Shown here in pieces: positions 41,811 to 50,272 of a stretch of DNA of 64,000 nt. The first letter of the stretch is position 1; each line of letters starts with the position of its first letter. Location: assembly GCF_031624495.1 (NCBI RefSeq), contig NZ_JAMQOP010000004.1, positions 62,001-126,000 of the forward strand, written 5' to 3'. Made by a program: the position numbers and the translations under genes. The stretch is from Halogeometricum sp. S1BR25-6. Lineage in GTDB: Archaea; Halobacteriota; Halobacteria; Halobacteriales; Haloferacaceae. The notes under the pieces are model-generated. The model searched no databases. It worked only from the letters and a program-made list of their open reading frames with translations, and was not told the origin of the DNA.

Positions 41811-42863
41811 CTACTCGAAGACGTCGTCGGCGAAGGGGTACAGGTCCGAGAGCGCGACGCGTTCGTTCCGGCGACCGGACTCGTAGGCGGCCATCGTCAC
41901 GAGCACCGCCTTGAGTCCGTCGCGGGCGGTGGCTGGCGGTTCCTCGCCCGTCTCGATGGCGTCGAGGAACGCGGTGCCCTTGCTCAGCCGTCGGTCGTAG
42001 CCTCGATACGGGTGGTGTTCGGTGCCGTCGCCGTCAATGACGTACCCCGTCCGGTCGTCCCACTCGTGGCCTTCGAGGTACACCGCGCCCTCTTCGTCCC
42101 AGACGTGGACGTGCTCGCGGGTCCGGGCGACGACGCCCGTGTCGGAGACGTTCACCACCGTATCTTCGGCGGTCTCGACGATGATGGAGGACTGTCGGTC
42201 GAACACTTCCTCGTCGTCGTGAAAGTCGACGTAGGCGTTAACGTGCGTCGGCGTGAGGTCGGTCGTCCAGAGAATGGCGTCTATCACGTGCGTCCCCACG
42301 TTCAGGAGGTGACCGCCGCCGCTCAGGTCGGGGTCCATCCGCCAGTCGGACATCTCCTCGTAGTAGGAGCGCCAGTCGTGCGTTATCTCGCCGGTGACGA
42401 ACCGCGGCGTCCGCTTCCCGAGCGCCCACTCCTCGCGGGCCTCCCGGTAGGCGGGGTTGAAGTGACGCTGGTAGCCGACCATCACGACCCGGTCGGAGGA
42501 CTCCGCCCGTTCCGTGATTTCGTAGGCGTCCTCGACGTCGGTCGCGAGCGGTTTCTCGCAGAGGACGTGCAGGTCCCGGTCGAGGGCGGCGGAGGTCTGC
42601 TCGTAGTGGAGGCCGTTGGGCGTCGCGACGGCCACGGCGTCCAGCGGTTCCGCGTCGAGCATCTCCTCGTAGGACTCGTATCTGGCGGTCTCGGGCACGT
42701 CCAGTTCCTCTCCGGCGTCTTCGAGTCCGTCCGGGTCGACGTCCGAGACGGCGACGAGTTCCGAGCGCGGGAGTTCGACGAACTGGCGACCGAGTCGGCG
42801 GCCGAGGCTCCCGAGTCCGACGAGTCCGACGGCGAGGGGGAACGGGTCGGTCTGTCGTTCCAT
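41811..42863 (-). CDS. Gfo/Idh/MocA-family oxidoreductase (5 of 5)
   Basis: A 350-residue dehydrogenase. The site VGLVGLGSLGRRLGRQF binds the nicotinamide cofactor, LCEKPLATDVEDAYEI is the EKP motif near residue 105, and GGGHLLNVGTHVIDAILW near 185 supplies the active-site Asp/His. The C-terminal domain includes AVYLEGHEW and HPYRGYDRRLSKGTAFLDAI. It is divergent from the DapA-family gene, with 127 bases between starts. Its TATA (CAGTTATCC on the minus strand) lies about 34 bases upstream. Together these two genes may act on consecutive intermediates of acid-sugar breakdown. Confidence 0.88.
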   Translation of the reverse strand: MERQTDPFPLAVGLVGLGSLGRRLGRQFVELPRSELVAVSDVDPDGLEDAGEELDVPETARYESYEEMLDAEPLDAVAVATPNGLHYEQTSAALDRDLHVLCEKPLATDVEDAYEITERAESSDRVVMVGYQRHFNPAYREAREEWALGKRTPRFVTGEITHDWRSYYEEMSDWRMDPDLSGGGHLLNVGTHVIDAILWTTDLTPTHVNAYVDFHDDEEVFDRQSSIIVETAEDTVVNVSDTGVVARTREHVHVWDEEGAVYLEGHEWDDRTGYVIDGDGTEHHPYRGYDRRLSKGTAFLDAIETGEEPPATARDGLKAVLVTMAAYESGRRNERVALSDLYPFADDVFE

Positions 42864-42958
42864 GATGACGGCTACGTATACAGAAATCCACGGGATAACT
42901 GTTTTGCCGGGCGCTCCGACGACTCTCCTCGGAGTTCCGTCCGACCCGTTCGTCCGAA

Positions 42959-42967
42959 GATTTTATG
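42959..42967 (+). promoter_or_regulatory. TATA promoter of the DapA-family gene
   Basis: GATTTTATG is centred 28 bases before the ATG at 42991. It fixes that ATG as a leaderless start and excludes the longer upstream frame. Confidence 0.6.
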
Positions 42968-42990
42968 CTGGAGCACCTGTAGTCTCGGGT

Positions 42991-43929
42991 ATGCCACTTT
43001 CCGAGAGCGGTGTGCGCGAGCACCTGCGTGGCGTCGCTGCCGGTCTCCTCACTCCGTTCGACGACGAACTCGTCATCGAGCACGAGAAGATAGAGGAGAA
43101 CGCGAATACGCTCTACGACGCGGGGATACGAACGTTCCTCGCGGCGGCGAACATCAGCGAGTACCACTCGCTGTCGCAGACGGAGCGAATCGCGGTGACG
43201 GAGACGGCGGTCGACGCCCTCCCGTCGGACGCCTGCATCCTCGCGGGCGTCGGCGGGAGCACGTCCGACGCACAGGAACTCGTCCGAGCGTACGACCGAG
43301 TCGGCGCCGACGCGATGATGATCATGCCCCCGGACCACTCCTACATCCACGAACGGGGTCTCATCCGGTACTACGAGAAACTCGACGCCGAGTCGGAGGC
43401 GCCGTTGGTCCCCTACGTGAAGGGGTTCGACCCGTCCGTCGGCTACCTCCGCGACCTTGCGGGCGTCGACGGCGTCGTCGGCGTGAAGTACGCCATCGAG
43501 GACGCGGTCAAACTCGGCGCGGCGGCCAGTTCCACCCCCGAAGACGTCGTGTGGGTCGACGGACTCGCCGAACCGTTCGCCGTCTCGTTCTGGAACGAGG
43601 GTATCGAGGGATTCTCCGCGGGCGTTAGCAACTTCCGCCCCGAGGTCGGACTCGAACTGTTCGACGCCCTTACCGATGGGGACTGGGACCGCGCGCGCCG
43701 CATCCGTAACATCTGTCTCCCCTATCAGGACTTCCGCGACGAGTCGGGCGAGGACAACACCCTGCAGGGGGCGATAAGCATCTCGGCGGTCAAGAAAGGA
43801 CTCGAACTCGCCGGCATGCACGGCGGCCCGGTCAGAGAACCGATTCAACCGCTCTCGCCCACCGACGAACGCCGCGCCGAAGAACTGTACGCGCAACTCG
43901 ACGACGACATCGCGCGCATCCTCGACTGA
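42991..43929 (+). CDS. DapA-family aldolase/dehydratase, possibly KdgD-like
   Basis: A 312-residue Schiff-base enzyme of the dihydrodipicolinate synthase family. The Schiff-base Lys is in GVVGVKYAIED (Lys 166); the barrel starts LRGVAAGLLTPFDDE and has ILAGVGGSTSDAQELV near 84-99. The usual Tyr-x-x-Pro of DapA/KdgA is replaced around PYVKGFDP. Size and context suit 5-dehydro-4-deoxyglucarate dehydratase (decarboxylating), which gives 2-oxoglutarate semialdehyde from the galactarate pathway, or a 2-keto-3-deoxy acid aldolase. The surrounding uronate dehydrogenase, cycloisomerase and UxaA-family dehydratase favour the former. No semialdehyde dehydrogenase is seen in the window. Confidence 0.8.
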   Translation: MPLSESGVREHLRGVAAGLLTPFDDELVIEHEKIEENANTLYDAGIRTFLAAANISEYHSLSQTERIAVTETAVDALPSDACILAGVGGSTSDAQELVRAYDRVGADAMMIMPPDHSYIHERGLIRYYEKLDAESEAPLVPYVKGFDPSVGYLRDLAGVDGVVGVKYAIEDAVKLGAAASSTPEDVVWVDGLAEPFAVSFWNEGIEGFSAGVSNFRPEVGLELFDALTDGDWDRARRIRNICLPYQDFRDESGEDNTLQGAISISAVKKGLELAGMHGGPVREPIQPLSPTDERRAEELYAQLDDDIARILD

Positions 43930-44106
43930 GGGCGACCCGACTGCGACCGACCGCGAGAACGGGACCGACCGACGGCGAGGAGACCGGCCTCGCTAACGTA
44001 GACGCGTTCGGCCGACGAGGTCCGCGAGACGCTTCTTCACGACTGTCCGAACGCGAGAGACCCGAACGACCCGAATATTCATGACCGAGGCCGCGTCTGT
44101 GAGCAC

Positions 44107-46035
44107 ATGCGCGAATTCGAGGCGACCACCGAGTCGGCCCATCCGCCGACGTGGGCGCGCCGGCAGCGAGCGTTGTTCGACGTGACGGCCGACGCCGTCG
44201 ACCGGTTCGTCGAGGACTACACCGGACCGGACGGGGACCCGTTCTGGCCGCCCGCGGACCACGTGGGCATCGACGGTTTCGACGACGTGGTCGAGGGGGT
44301 CTGCAACTGGCCGTTACTGTACGCGATGGGCGGCGACGAACGACTCCTCGACCACGCCCGGCGTGTGTACGAGTCGGCGCTCGAACGCGGCGCGGCGACG
44401 GAGACGCCGTTCGGTCACCCGATGGTCGTCGACGAGTTCGAGCAGTGCCGCGACTGGTTTCACCTCGGGGAGGGCAACCGCTACATCTACAACATGGGGC
44501 TGGCCGCTCCGGACGACGAGACGGTCAGAGCGCGCGCGACGCGGTTCGCCGACCTCTACCTCGGGGACGCGGCGGTCGACAACTACGACGCCGAGAAGCG
44601 ACTGGTTCGCGGCCCGATGAACGGGAGCATGGGGCCGGAGTACTGCGACTTCGCCGCGTACGAACACCATCCGTACGGCGCGGACTACCGCTGGGCGCGG
44701 CACGGCCTCCCGTGGCGCGACCTGGAGTTCGACGAGGCCGCGGACCTCCTCGACCCGGCGAACGAGGAGCGACTGTTCGAGGTGCTGAACGAGCGGTGTG
44801 CGACGGGCGACATCCCGCTCAACCTCGCCATCACGAGTCTGATGACGAACGCCTACCTCCACACGGGCGACGACGAATACCGGGAGTGGGTCACCGACTA
44901 CCTCGACGCGTGGCGCGAGCGGACGGCGGCGAACGGCGGAATCGTCCCCGACAACGTCGGGCGGTCCGGCGAGATAGGCGAGTGCACCGACGGCTCGTGG
45001 TACGGGGGGTACTACGGTTGGTCGTGGGGCGGGTGGCACTACGTCGGTATCGGCCCCACCGTCGCCGCGGAGAACGCCGTCCTCTTAGAGGGCGACGAGG
45101 AGTATCTGGAGTTCCCCCGCTCGCAGTTGGACCGCCTCGTCGAGAACGGCATCGAGGTGTCCGAAGACGACGTGCACAGTACGCTTCACATCCCGCACAA
45201 GTACGGCGGGGAAGGCGACTACCACTACGACGCCTCGGGCGTTCTCACCGAAGACGACGGCGAGGTGCTCTGGAAGGACGGCTGGTACGAGTTCAAGCCC
45301 CACCAGGACGACCCGTACGCCGTCCACCTCTGGTCCGTCTCGATGGACGAAGCGGACAGAGAGCGGATTCGTCGGCTTCGCGACTGGGGGAAGCAGGATT
45401 GGAGGCGGGTCGACCCCCGCGCGAAGACGAAGCACGGCGACGGCCACGAGTACGCGTGGCTCGCGTACCTCGACGGGGAGTTCCCGGACTATCCCGAGCG
45501 CGTTCTCGACGCGACGCGCGAGCACGTCAGAGAGCGGTTGCGCCTGTTCGACGCCGAAGGGAACGAACCGACGACCGTCGACGAGGACTACCTCCGGGAC
45601 CGAAACCCCGCCTTCCACGCGGCGCTGCTGCAACTCACGATGGGCGCGCCGCAACCGGTGTACTACGGCGGTCTCCTGATGGCGCAGGTGCGTCACTTCG
45701 ACGCCCGCAGAGAGCGCCCGGGACTCCCCGAGGGCGTCGCAGCGCTCGTGGAGTCGGTGTCGGACGACGGCATCGAACTGACGCTGGTCAACGTCGGCGC
45801 CGAGTCGGAGGAGGCGATCGTGCAGGCGGGCGCGTACGGCGAGCACCGATTCGACGCCGTGGAGACGAACGGGGACGCGAACGGCGACGAGGCGGGGGAC
45901 GCCCGAGAGAGGGACGAACCCGGCGAGGCGAACGCGGTACGGGTTCACCTGCCGGCCGGTAGTCGACTCTCGATGACGGCGGAAGTCGAGCGCTTCGCGA
46001 ACGACCCGAGCTACGAGTTCCCGTGGGCGGAGTGA
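44107..46035 (+). CDS. 642-residue protein of unrecognised family, alpha/alpha-barrel-like
   Basis: A soluble protein without signal peptide. The alternation of helices with aromatic turns (CNWPLLYAMGGDERLLDHARR, AYLHTGDDEYREWVTDYLDAWRER, YYGWSWGGWHYVGIGPTVAAENAVLL) looks like the (alpha/alpha)n-barrel of cytoplasmic glycosidases, epimerases or polysaccharide lyases. A small C-terminal beta domain (about residues 550-640) is suggested by repeated strands. Candidate acidic or His residues are many, so no active site is claimed. The ATG at 44107 lies about 31 bases after a TATA-like GAATATTC. It ends 7 bases from the convergent IclR gene at 46043. In context a glycosidase acting on pectic oligomers is likely. 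Confidence 0.6.
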   Translation: MREFEATTESAHPPTWARRQRALFDVTADAVDRFVEDYTGPDGDPFWPPADHVGIDGFDDVVEGVCNWPLLYAMGGDERLLDHARRVYESALERGAATETPFGHPMVVDEFEQCRDWFHLGEGNRYIYNMGLAAPDDETVRARATRFADLYLGDAAVDNYDAEKRLVRGPMNGSMGPEYCDFAAYEHHPYGADYRWARHGLPWRDLEFDEAADLLDPANEERLFEVLNERCATGDIPLNLAITSLMTNAYLHTGDDEYREWVTDYLDAWRERTAANGGIVPDNVGRSGEIGECTDGSWYGGYYGWSWGGWHYVGIGPTVAAENAVLLEGDEEYLEFPRSQLDRLVENGIEVSEDDVHSTLHIPHKYGGEGDYHYDASGVLTEDDGEVLWKDGWYEFKPHQDDPYAVHLWSVSMDEADRERIRRLRDWGKQDWRRVDPRAKTKHGDGHEYAWLAYLDGEFPDYPERVLDATREHVRERLRLFDAEGNEPTTVDEDYLRDRNPAFHAALLQLTMGAPQPVYYGGLLMAQVRHFDARRERPGLPEGVAALVESVSDDGIELTLVNVGAESEEAIVQAGAYGEHRFDAVETNGDANGDEAGDARERDEPGEANAVRVHLPAGSRLSMTAEVERFANDPSYEFPWAE

Positions 46036-46042
46036 GAGCGCC

Positions 46043-46813
46043 CTAGGAGAACTTGGTGTTGAGTTCGATGACGTTCGCCGCGCGGCAGACGTGTTCGGAG
46101 AGTTCGCCGTGGAGACGCTCCTCCGTGAACCGGCTCGTGGGACCGGAGATGCTGATGGCGCCGAGCACCGACTGCCCGTCCTTCACCGGCGCGGCGACGC
46201 AGCGGAGTCCCTGGATGTTCTCCTCGTCGTCGATGCCGTACCCGCGTTCGAGCGTGGCCTCCAACTCCGCGTACAGTTCCTCGGGGTTCGAGAGCGTGTT
46301 CGGCGTGTGCTGTTCGAAGCTGGACTGCTCGATTATCTCGGCCTGTCGCTCCTCGGGGAGGTGCGCGAGGATGGTCTTGCCGAGCGACGTGGAGTACATG
46401 GGCTGGTGGGTTCCGACGCGGGAGGCCGTCTCGACTGCCCTGGAGCCCCTCGCTTTGCAGAGGTACGAGACGCGCCCGTACTCCTCGATGCCGAAGTGGG
46501 CTATCTCGCCCGTCTCCGCGGCCAGTTCGTCGACCTCCTTTTCGATGACGTCGTAGTTACCGACCTGGTCGCGGACGTGCTTGGCCATGTCGAGGATGCG
46601 GAGACTCAGGCGGTAGCCGTCCTCCTCGGACACCAGTATCTCCTCGTCGACCAGCGTCTTCAGGTGGCTGTGCACCGTGCTCTTCGAGTGGCCGAGTTCC
46701 TCGGAGATATCGGTCAGCGTCCGCTTGTTCTCGTCCTGCAGAAGGTCGACGATGGAGAACGCTATCTTTACGCCCCGAATCCGCCGCCCCGTTTCCTCCG
46801 CCGGTGTGCTCAT
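46043..46813 (-). CDS. IclR-family transcriptional regulator (second of three)
   Basis: A 256-residue regulator. The winged helix-turn-helix is at about 20-70 (LTDISEELGHSKSTVHSHLKTL) and the effector domain follows (MYSTSLGKTILAHLP, ERGYGIDDEENIQGLRCVAAPV, LGAISISGPTSRF). The ATG at 46813 is used because a TATA-like GATTTAAGCC lies about 27-30 bases upstream and the first ATG at 46834 would fall too close. Directly upstream of this TATA is a perfect GTTCCC-N5-GGGAAC palindrome, which suggests self-regulation. Two more copies lie between this gene and the divergent ThuA gene. It probably controls the pectin genes carrying this motif. Confidence 0.9.
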   Translation of the reverse strand: MSTPAEETGRRIRGVKIAFSIVDLLQDENKRTLTDISEELGHSKSTVHSHLKTLVDEEILVSEEDGYRLSLRILDMAKHVRDQVGNYDVIEKEVDELAAETGEIAHFGIEEYGRVSYLCKARGSRAVETASRVGTHQPMYSTSLGKTILAHLPEERQAEIIEQSSFEQHTPNTLSNPEELYAELEATLERGYGIDDEENIQGLRCVAAPVKDGQSVLGAISISGPTSRFTEERLHGELSEHVCRAANVIELNTKFS

Positions 46814-46846
46814 AGTGCACACACTGGAACGCACCGGCTTAAATCT

Positions 46847-46863
46847 GTTCCCGTCCCGGGAAC
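46847..46863. promoter_or_regulatory. palindrome GTTCCC-N5-GGGAAC next to the IclR promoter
   Basis: Perfect six-base inverted repeat with spacer GTCCC, adjoining the upstream side of the TATA element of the IclR gene that starts at 46813. A site at this position usually helps activators or covers the TFB recognition element. Confidence 0.6.
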
Positions 46864-46978
46864 GAGGTTCGTGCTAGCAAACGGCGCATCCCTCCCGGAG
46901 TCGAACGCCTACGCCGCCCCGGCGGTCCGGTCGGCCTCAGACGTGACAGGAATCGGTACGCTGTCCCCCGACAAATCG

Positions 46979-46995
46979 GTTCCCCCTGTGGGAAT
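46979..46995. promoter_or_regulatory. palindrome GTTCCC-N5-GGGAAT
   Basis: Third member of the motif at this locus, with a single end mismatch and spacer CCTGT. It lies mid-way between the divergent IclR and ThuA genes. Confidence 0.45.
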
Positions 46996-47059
46996 TTTTT
47001 CCGGCGCTCGCGAAGACTCGAACAGGAGAATCCATCGGAAGACGGTTCGGAACGGCTGT

Positions 47060-47085
47060 CCGTTACTGATATAGTTCTGTAACGG
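47060..47085. promoter_or_regulatory. inverted repeat CCGTTAC-N12-GTAACGG
   Basis: Seven-base perfect arms separated by 12 bases. It is the longest of three similar elements; the one at 18485-18508 has the same core arms and spacer length. It contains an AT-rich centre (GATATAG) and lies about 200 bases upstream of ThuA. Confidence 0.5.
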
Positions 47086-47187
47086 AAACTCGCCGTCGTA
47101 TCAGACGGTGGTCATCGGTAATCGAGTGAAGTCGTAGAGAGAACTTCTCTGTCTCTCTCGGCACCGCACACGCGGGGAACGGACCCG

Positions 47188-47204
47188 GTTCCCGCATCGA
47201 GAAC
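47188..47204. promoter_or_regulatory. palindrome GTTCCC-N5-GAGAAC
   Basis: Copy with one internal mismatch in the right arm (spacer GCATC), about 50 bases upstream of the ThuA TATA element at 47253-47260. The adjacent CGGGGAAC at 47172-47180 could pair with it as well. Confidence 0.4.
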
Positions 47205-47282
47205 GCGCGCCGGTCGTCGGTCGTTCGGGAGAGAGGACGGGGCGACGGCAGCGTTTATGTCGGTCCGAGGTGACTACTCCGT

Positions 47283-48005
47283 ATGTCGATTCGAGTCACC
47301 GTCTGGAACGAGAACGTTCACGAGCGGGAGGAACCCGACGTGGCCGACCGGTACCCGAACGGAATCCACGGCGCCGTCGCCGAACACCTCGACGCGGAGG
47401 GGTACGACGCGGGGACGGCGACGCTCGGCGACCCCGAACACGGATTGGACGAAGAGACCCTCGCCGACACCGACGTGCTTGTCTGGTGGTCCCACTGCGC
47501 CAACGACGAAGTGCGCGACGACGTCGCGGACCGCGTCGTGGACCGCGTCCACGAGGGGATGGGGTTCGTCCCCCTCCACTCGGGGAAGAACTCCAAGCCG
47601 TTCACGCGACTGATGGGGACGACCTGCAACATCAAGTACCGCCACGGCGGCGAACGCGAACGCGTGTGGGTCGTCGACCCCGGTCATCCTATCGCGGACG
47701 GCCTGGACGAGCAGTTCGTCATCCCGGAGACGGAGACGTACGGCGAACCGTACGACATTCCGGAACCCGACCGGACCGTCCTCGTCTCGTGGTTCGAGGG
47801 GGGCGAGGTGTTCCGTTCGGGGGTCTGCTACCGTCGCGGACGCGGCCGCATCTTCGCGTTCCGACCGGGGCACGAGGAGTACCCCATCTTCCACCAGGCG
47901 GAGGTCAAGCGGGTGATAGCCAACGCCGTCGAGTGGGCCGCCCCGAATGAAGGCGCCTCGGCCCGATGGGGGGAGACCGACCCCCTCGAAGCGGTCGACG
48001 AGTGA
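47283..48005 (+). CDS. ThuA-domain protein (2 of 2)
   Basis: A 240-residue ThuA-family protein, closer to the canonical bacterial ThuA than the one at 32656. It begins IRVTVWNENVHEREEPDVADRYPNGIH; other segments are DVLVWWSHCANDEVRDDVADRVV, GMGFVPLHSGKNSKPFTRLMG and the C-terminal RGRGRIFAFRPGHEEYPIFH. The family acts in disaccharide or keto-sugar use, often with a Gfo/Idh/MocA partner. It is divergent from the IclR gene at 46043 across a region with many palindromes, so is likely to be under that regulator. The TATA element lies 27 bases before the ATG. Confidence 0.88.
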   Translation: MSIRVTVWNENVHEREEPDVADRYPNGIHGAVAEHLDAEGYDAGTATLGDPEHGLDEETLADTDVLVWWSHCANDEVRDDVADRVVDRVHEGMGFVPLHSGKNSKPFTRLMGTTCNIKYRHGGERERVWVVDPGHPIADGLDEQFVIPETETYGEPYDIPEPDRTVLVSWFEGGEVFRSGVCYRRGRGRIFAFRPGHEEYPIFHQAEVKRVIANAVEWAAPNEGASARWGETDPLEAVDE

Positions 48006-48055
48006 GCGCAGACACGTCCGCGCGGACGTCGTCGAAATCTCTCCGCTCGCCGCGG

Positions 48056-49114
48056 TCAGACTCCGTCCGCCGAACCGTTCCGGCCGCGCCGATACCACGC
48101 CGTCGCGGGTCGTCGGTCGCCGCGCCCGGCGAGGACGTTCTCGGGCGCGTAGTCTTCGGCCTCCGCCGCGGTCAGTTCGGTCGACCAGGGGACCCGGTCC
48201 GCCCGCGCACCGCCCGGCCCCCCGCTGTCGTACTCGGCGTAGCGCACCGTCTCCTCGACGTCCGGCCGCGACCAGTTGTGCCACCCTTCGGGACGAACGT
48301 GCGCACCCATGTGACACCGGACGAACGCGGTCCGGGCGTGGTCGCGCCACGGCCGTCCCAGATACACGTCGGTGACCTCCGGGTCCGCGGTCAGCGCGCA
48401 GTCCGAGAAGACGAACCCGAAGGGGACTCGTTCGGGCGTCGACGCCGCCGTGACGTAGGAATCGTCCTTCGAGTGGATTCGACAGTCCTCGAAGACGGCG
48501 GTAGCCCCCCCGAAGACGAAATCCGTCGTCCCCTCGACGTAGCAGTCCCGGAAATACTGGCGAGACCCCTCGCCGGCGGCGTACACGGTATCCTGATTCC
48601 CCAGAAACCGGCAGTTCTCGAACGTGGCTCGGTCGCTCTCGACGTGGAGTGCGACCGCTTGGCCGACGGGACCGGCGGCGTTCTCCACGGTCACGTTCTC
48701 GAGGTGAAAGTCGTTCCCGCGCGCCCGCAGCGTGTACGTGAAGAATGTGCTGTTCCGACCCCGGTCGACCCGCTCGAAGTGGTCGTCGTGCGTGATGACC
48801 GTTCCTTCTCTGCTCTCACCGACCAGCGAGACGCTCGGGTTCCACGCGTGAACCGACACTTTCTCGTCGTACACGCCGTCCCTGACGAAAATCGTGACCC
48901 GCTCCCGAGGGAACGACTTCGCGTCGTCGATGGCGACCTGAATCCGTCTGTAGTCCCCGTCCCCGCCGGCGTCCACGACGCAGTCGTAGTCGTCTCCACC
49001 GCCGGCCCTCGGAACCGCCAAGAGGACGACGAGCAGGATACCCAACCGCGCGACCGCGCGTTTCAAAAGTGTCATCAGTACCATCACGAGACGGACGTGA
49101 ACCCATCGCGTCAT
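48056..49114 (-). CDS. pectinesterase (CE8)
   Basis: A 352-residue right-handed beta-helix esterase that removes methyl groups from homogalacturonan. Family landmarks are GQAVAL (151-156), GNQDT (172-176; acid/base Asp 175), TDFVFG (197-202; nucleophile Asp 198) and LGRPWR (252-257; Arg 254). The N-terminus has a hydrophobic stretch (LGILLVVLLAVPRAGG, about 24-39) preceded by basic residues but no twin-arginine motif, so export may be by Sec, or it is membrane-anchored. The TATA-like ATAAACAT lies just upstream of the ATG at 49114, so the true leaderless start may be Met 11 at 49084. Products would feed the PL1 lyases. Confidence 0.88.
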   Translation of the reverse strand: MTRWVHVRLVMVLMTLLKRAVARLGILLVVLLAVPRAGGGDDYDCVVDAGGDGDYRRIQVAIDDAKSFPRERVTIFVRDGVYDEKVSVHAWNPSVSLVGESREGTVITHDDHFERVDRGRNSTFFTYTLRARGNDFHLENVTVENAAGPVGQAVALHVESDRATFENCRFLGNQDTVYAAGEGSRQYFRDCYVEGTTDFVFGGATAVFEDCRIHSKDDSYVTAASTPERVPFGFVFSDCALTADPEVTDVYLGRPWRDHARTAFVRCHMGAHVRPEGWHNWSRPDVEETVRYAEYDSGGPGGARADRVPWSTELTAAEAEDYAPENVLAGRGDRRPATAWYRRGRNGSADGV

Positions 49115-49893
49115 ATGTTTATCGGGGATACGGACGGTTCGGGACGGCGGCGCCCCGGCTTCGATTTCTCATCCGGTATCACCGGAAACTCGGCTAAACT
49201 ACGTCGCACCGCCATATACCGGACGATGAGAGACGAGAGAGATACATTTGAACAGCTCCGGACCGGGAGCGACCAGTCCGCCCGTACGGTCGATGTCAGA
49301 GCTCTCTTTGTTTGCACGAACGATAGTAGGAATGTCATGGAACGTCCCCGAGGCCCGCACCGATATATACTCACCTTTACTGAGAAATGTTCTTAGCGCA
49401 GGTCGACCGAAACCAATGGTCGGCGGAGTGCTACGTGGGTGGTCGCCCCGCAGTTCCGAACGGAGACCACCCGTTCGCCGAATCTTCCGGCATCGTCGGA
49501 ACACCGTACGGCGTCGTCGTTTCGTCGTCCGAGAGACGGGCGGATTCGTATCGGGGCCCGCGTTCCGGTACGCTTCGAGTCCGACACGCCGACTCGAAGC
49601 CCGCTCCCACCTCGATTCTTCGAATGCCGGAGTCCGCACCTCCTGCTTTTCGGTTCTGTCGTCCGTTCTTTCGCGTTTCGCTGCCTCCGACTTACGACGC
49701 TGATGCGGTCTCGGTCCTCCGCTAGTCTACTGAAGCGTTCCGGAGACCCCGCGCGAGGTTGCGTTCCGACACGTGAGCGTTTCTCTACTGATGTCCGCTC
49801 TCGTCGGAAACCCCGACTCCAGCGGGCGGACTCCGGTCCGTACGCGACCACGGGTGGTTCAGCGACCCCGCGCGCGTCGGGTGCGGCCGTCCC
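49115..49893. other. 780-base gap without a recognised gene
   Basis: Several frames of 60-150 codons exist on both strands but none shows family features, a clean promoter-start arrangement or the acidic composition of neighbours. Base composition is more AT-rich between about 49180 and 49400 (for example the TATA-like GATATATACTC near 49362). The gap may hold an untranslated RNA or the remains of a lost gene. Confidence 0.45.
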
Positions 49894-50196
49894 TCACGTC
49901 ATCCGGTAGACTTCGTCCATCCACTGGTCGTCCTCCTCCATCAGGATTCCGTCCATCACCTCGTCCCAGTCGGCCTGCGCGTCGCTCTCGGCCATCACCT
50001 CGCGGATGGCTTCGGGGTCTTCGACCTCCATGTAGCCGAAGACGTGTCCGCCCTTCTCGAACACGCTGTACGTCTCCAATCCGGCGTCGGAGTCGAGGTA
50101 CGCCGACTCCAACGCCTCGGACACGTTCTCGTGCTTCTCTCGGTACTCCTCGCCCCGTCCGTCCTCGATTCGGAGGTGGAACGCTATTCGCTCCAT
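49894..50196 (-). CDS. rhaM: L-rhamnose mutarotase
   Basis: A 100-residue protein of the rhamnose mutarotase (DUF718) family. It starts RIAFHLRIEDGRGEEYREKHENV and has the family segment LETYSVFEKGGHVFGYMEVED and the end WDEVMDGILMEEDDQWMDEVYRM. It interconverts alpha- and beta-L-rhamnose so that the dehydrogenase receives the right anomer. The ATG at 50196 gives the usual family length of about 104; 26 extra upstream residues would be needed otherwise. It is divergent from the amidohydrolase gene with 76 bases between starts. Confidence 0.85.
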   Translation of the reverse strand: MERIAFHLRIEDGRGEEYREKHENVSEALESAYLDSDAGLETYSVFEKGGHVFGYMEVEDPEAIREVMAESDAQADWDEVMDGILMEEDDQWMDEVYRMT

Positions 50197-50272
50197 GCGC
50201 GGTCGTTCGCGGGCGCCGGGTTTAGTTCTTCGTCGGGGAAGATTTACTACCGGAACCGCCGTGGTCTCTCGC

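Larger units (their letters stand above)
46864..47282. other. intergenic region between divergent IclR and ThuA genes
   Basis: No gene supported. Beyond the palindromes listed separately, it has a 13-base palindrome AGAGAACTTCTCT at 47138-47150 and the ThuA promoter (GTTTATGT near 47253-47260). The density of symmetrical sites is much higher than in other gaps of the window. Confidence 0.55.

Noticed and set aside
49199-49909. Several overlapping 90-150 codon frames between pectinesterase and mutarotase
   Set aside because: None has recognisable family features, and Ser/Arg-rich composition on both strands points to chance frames in GC-rich DNA.
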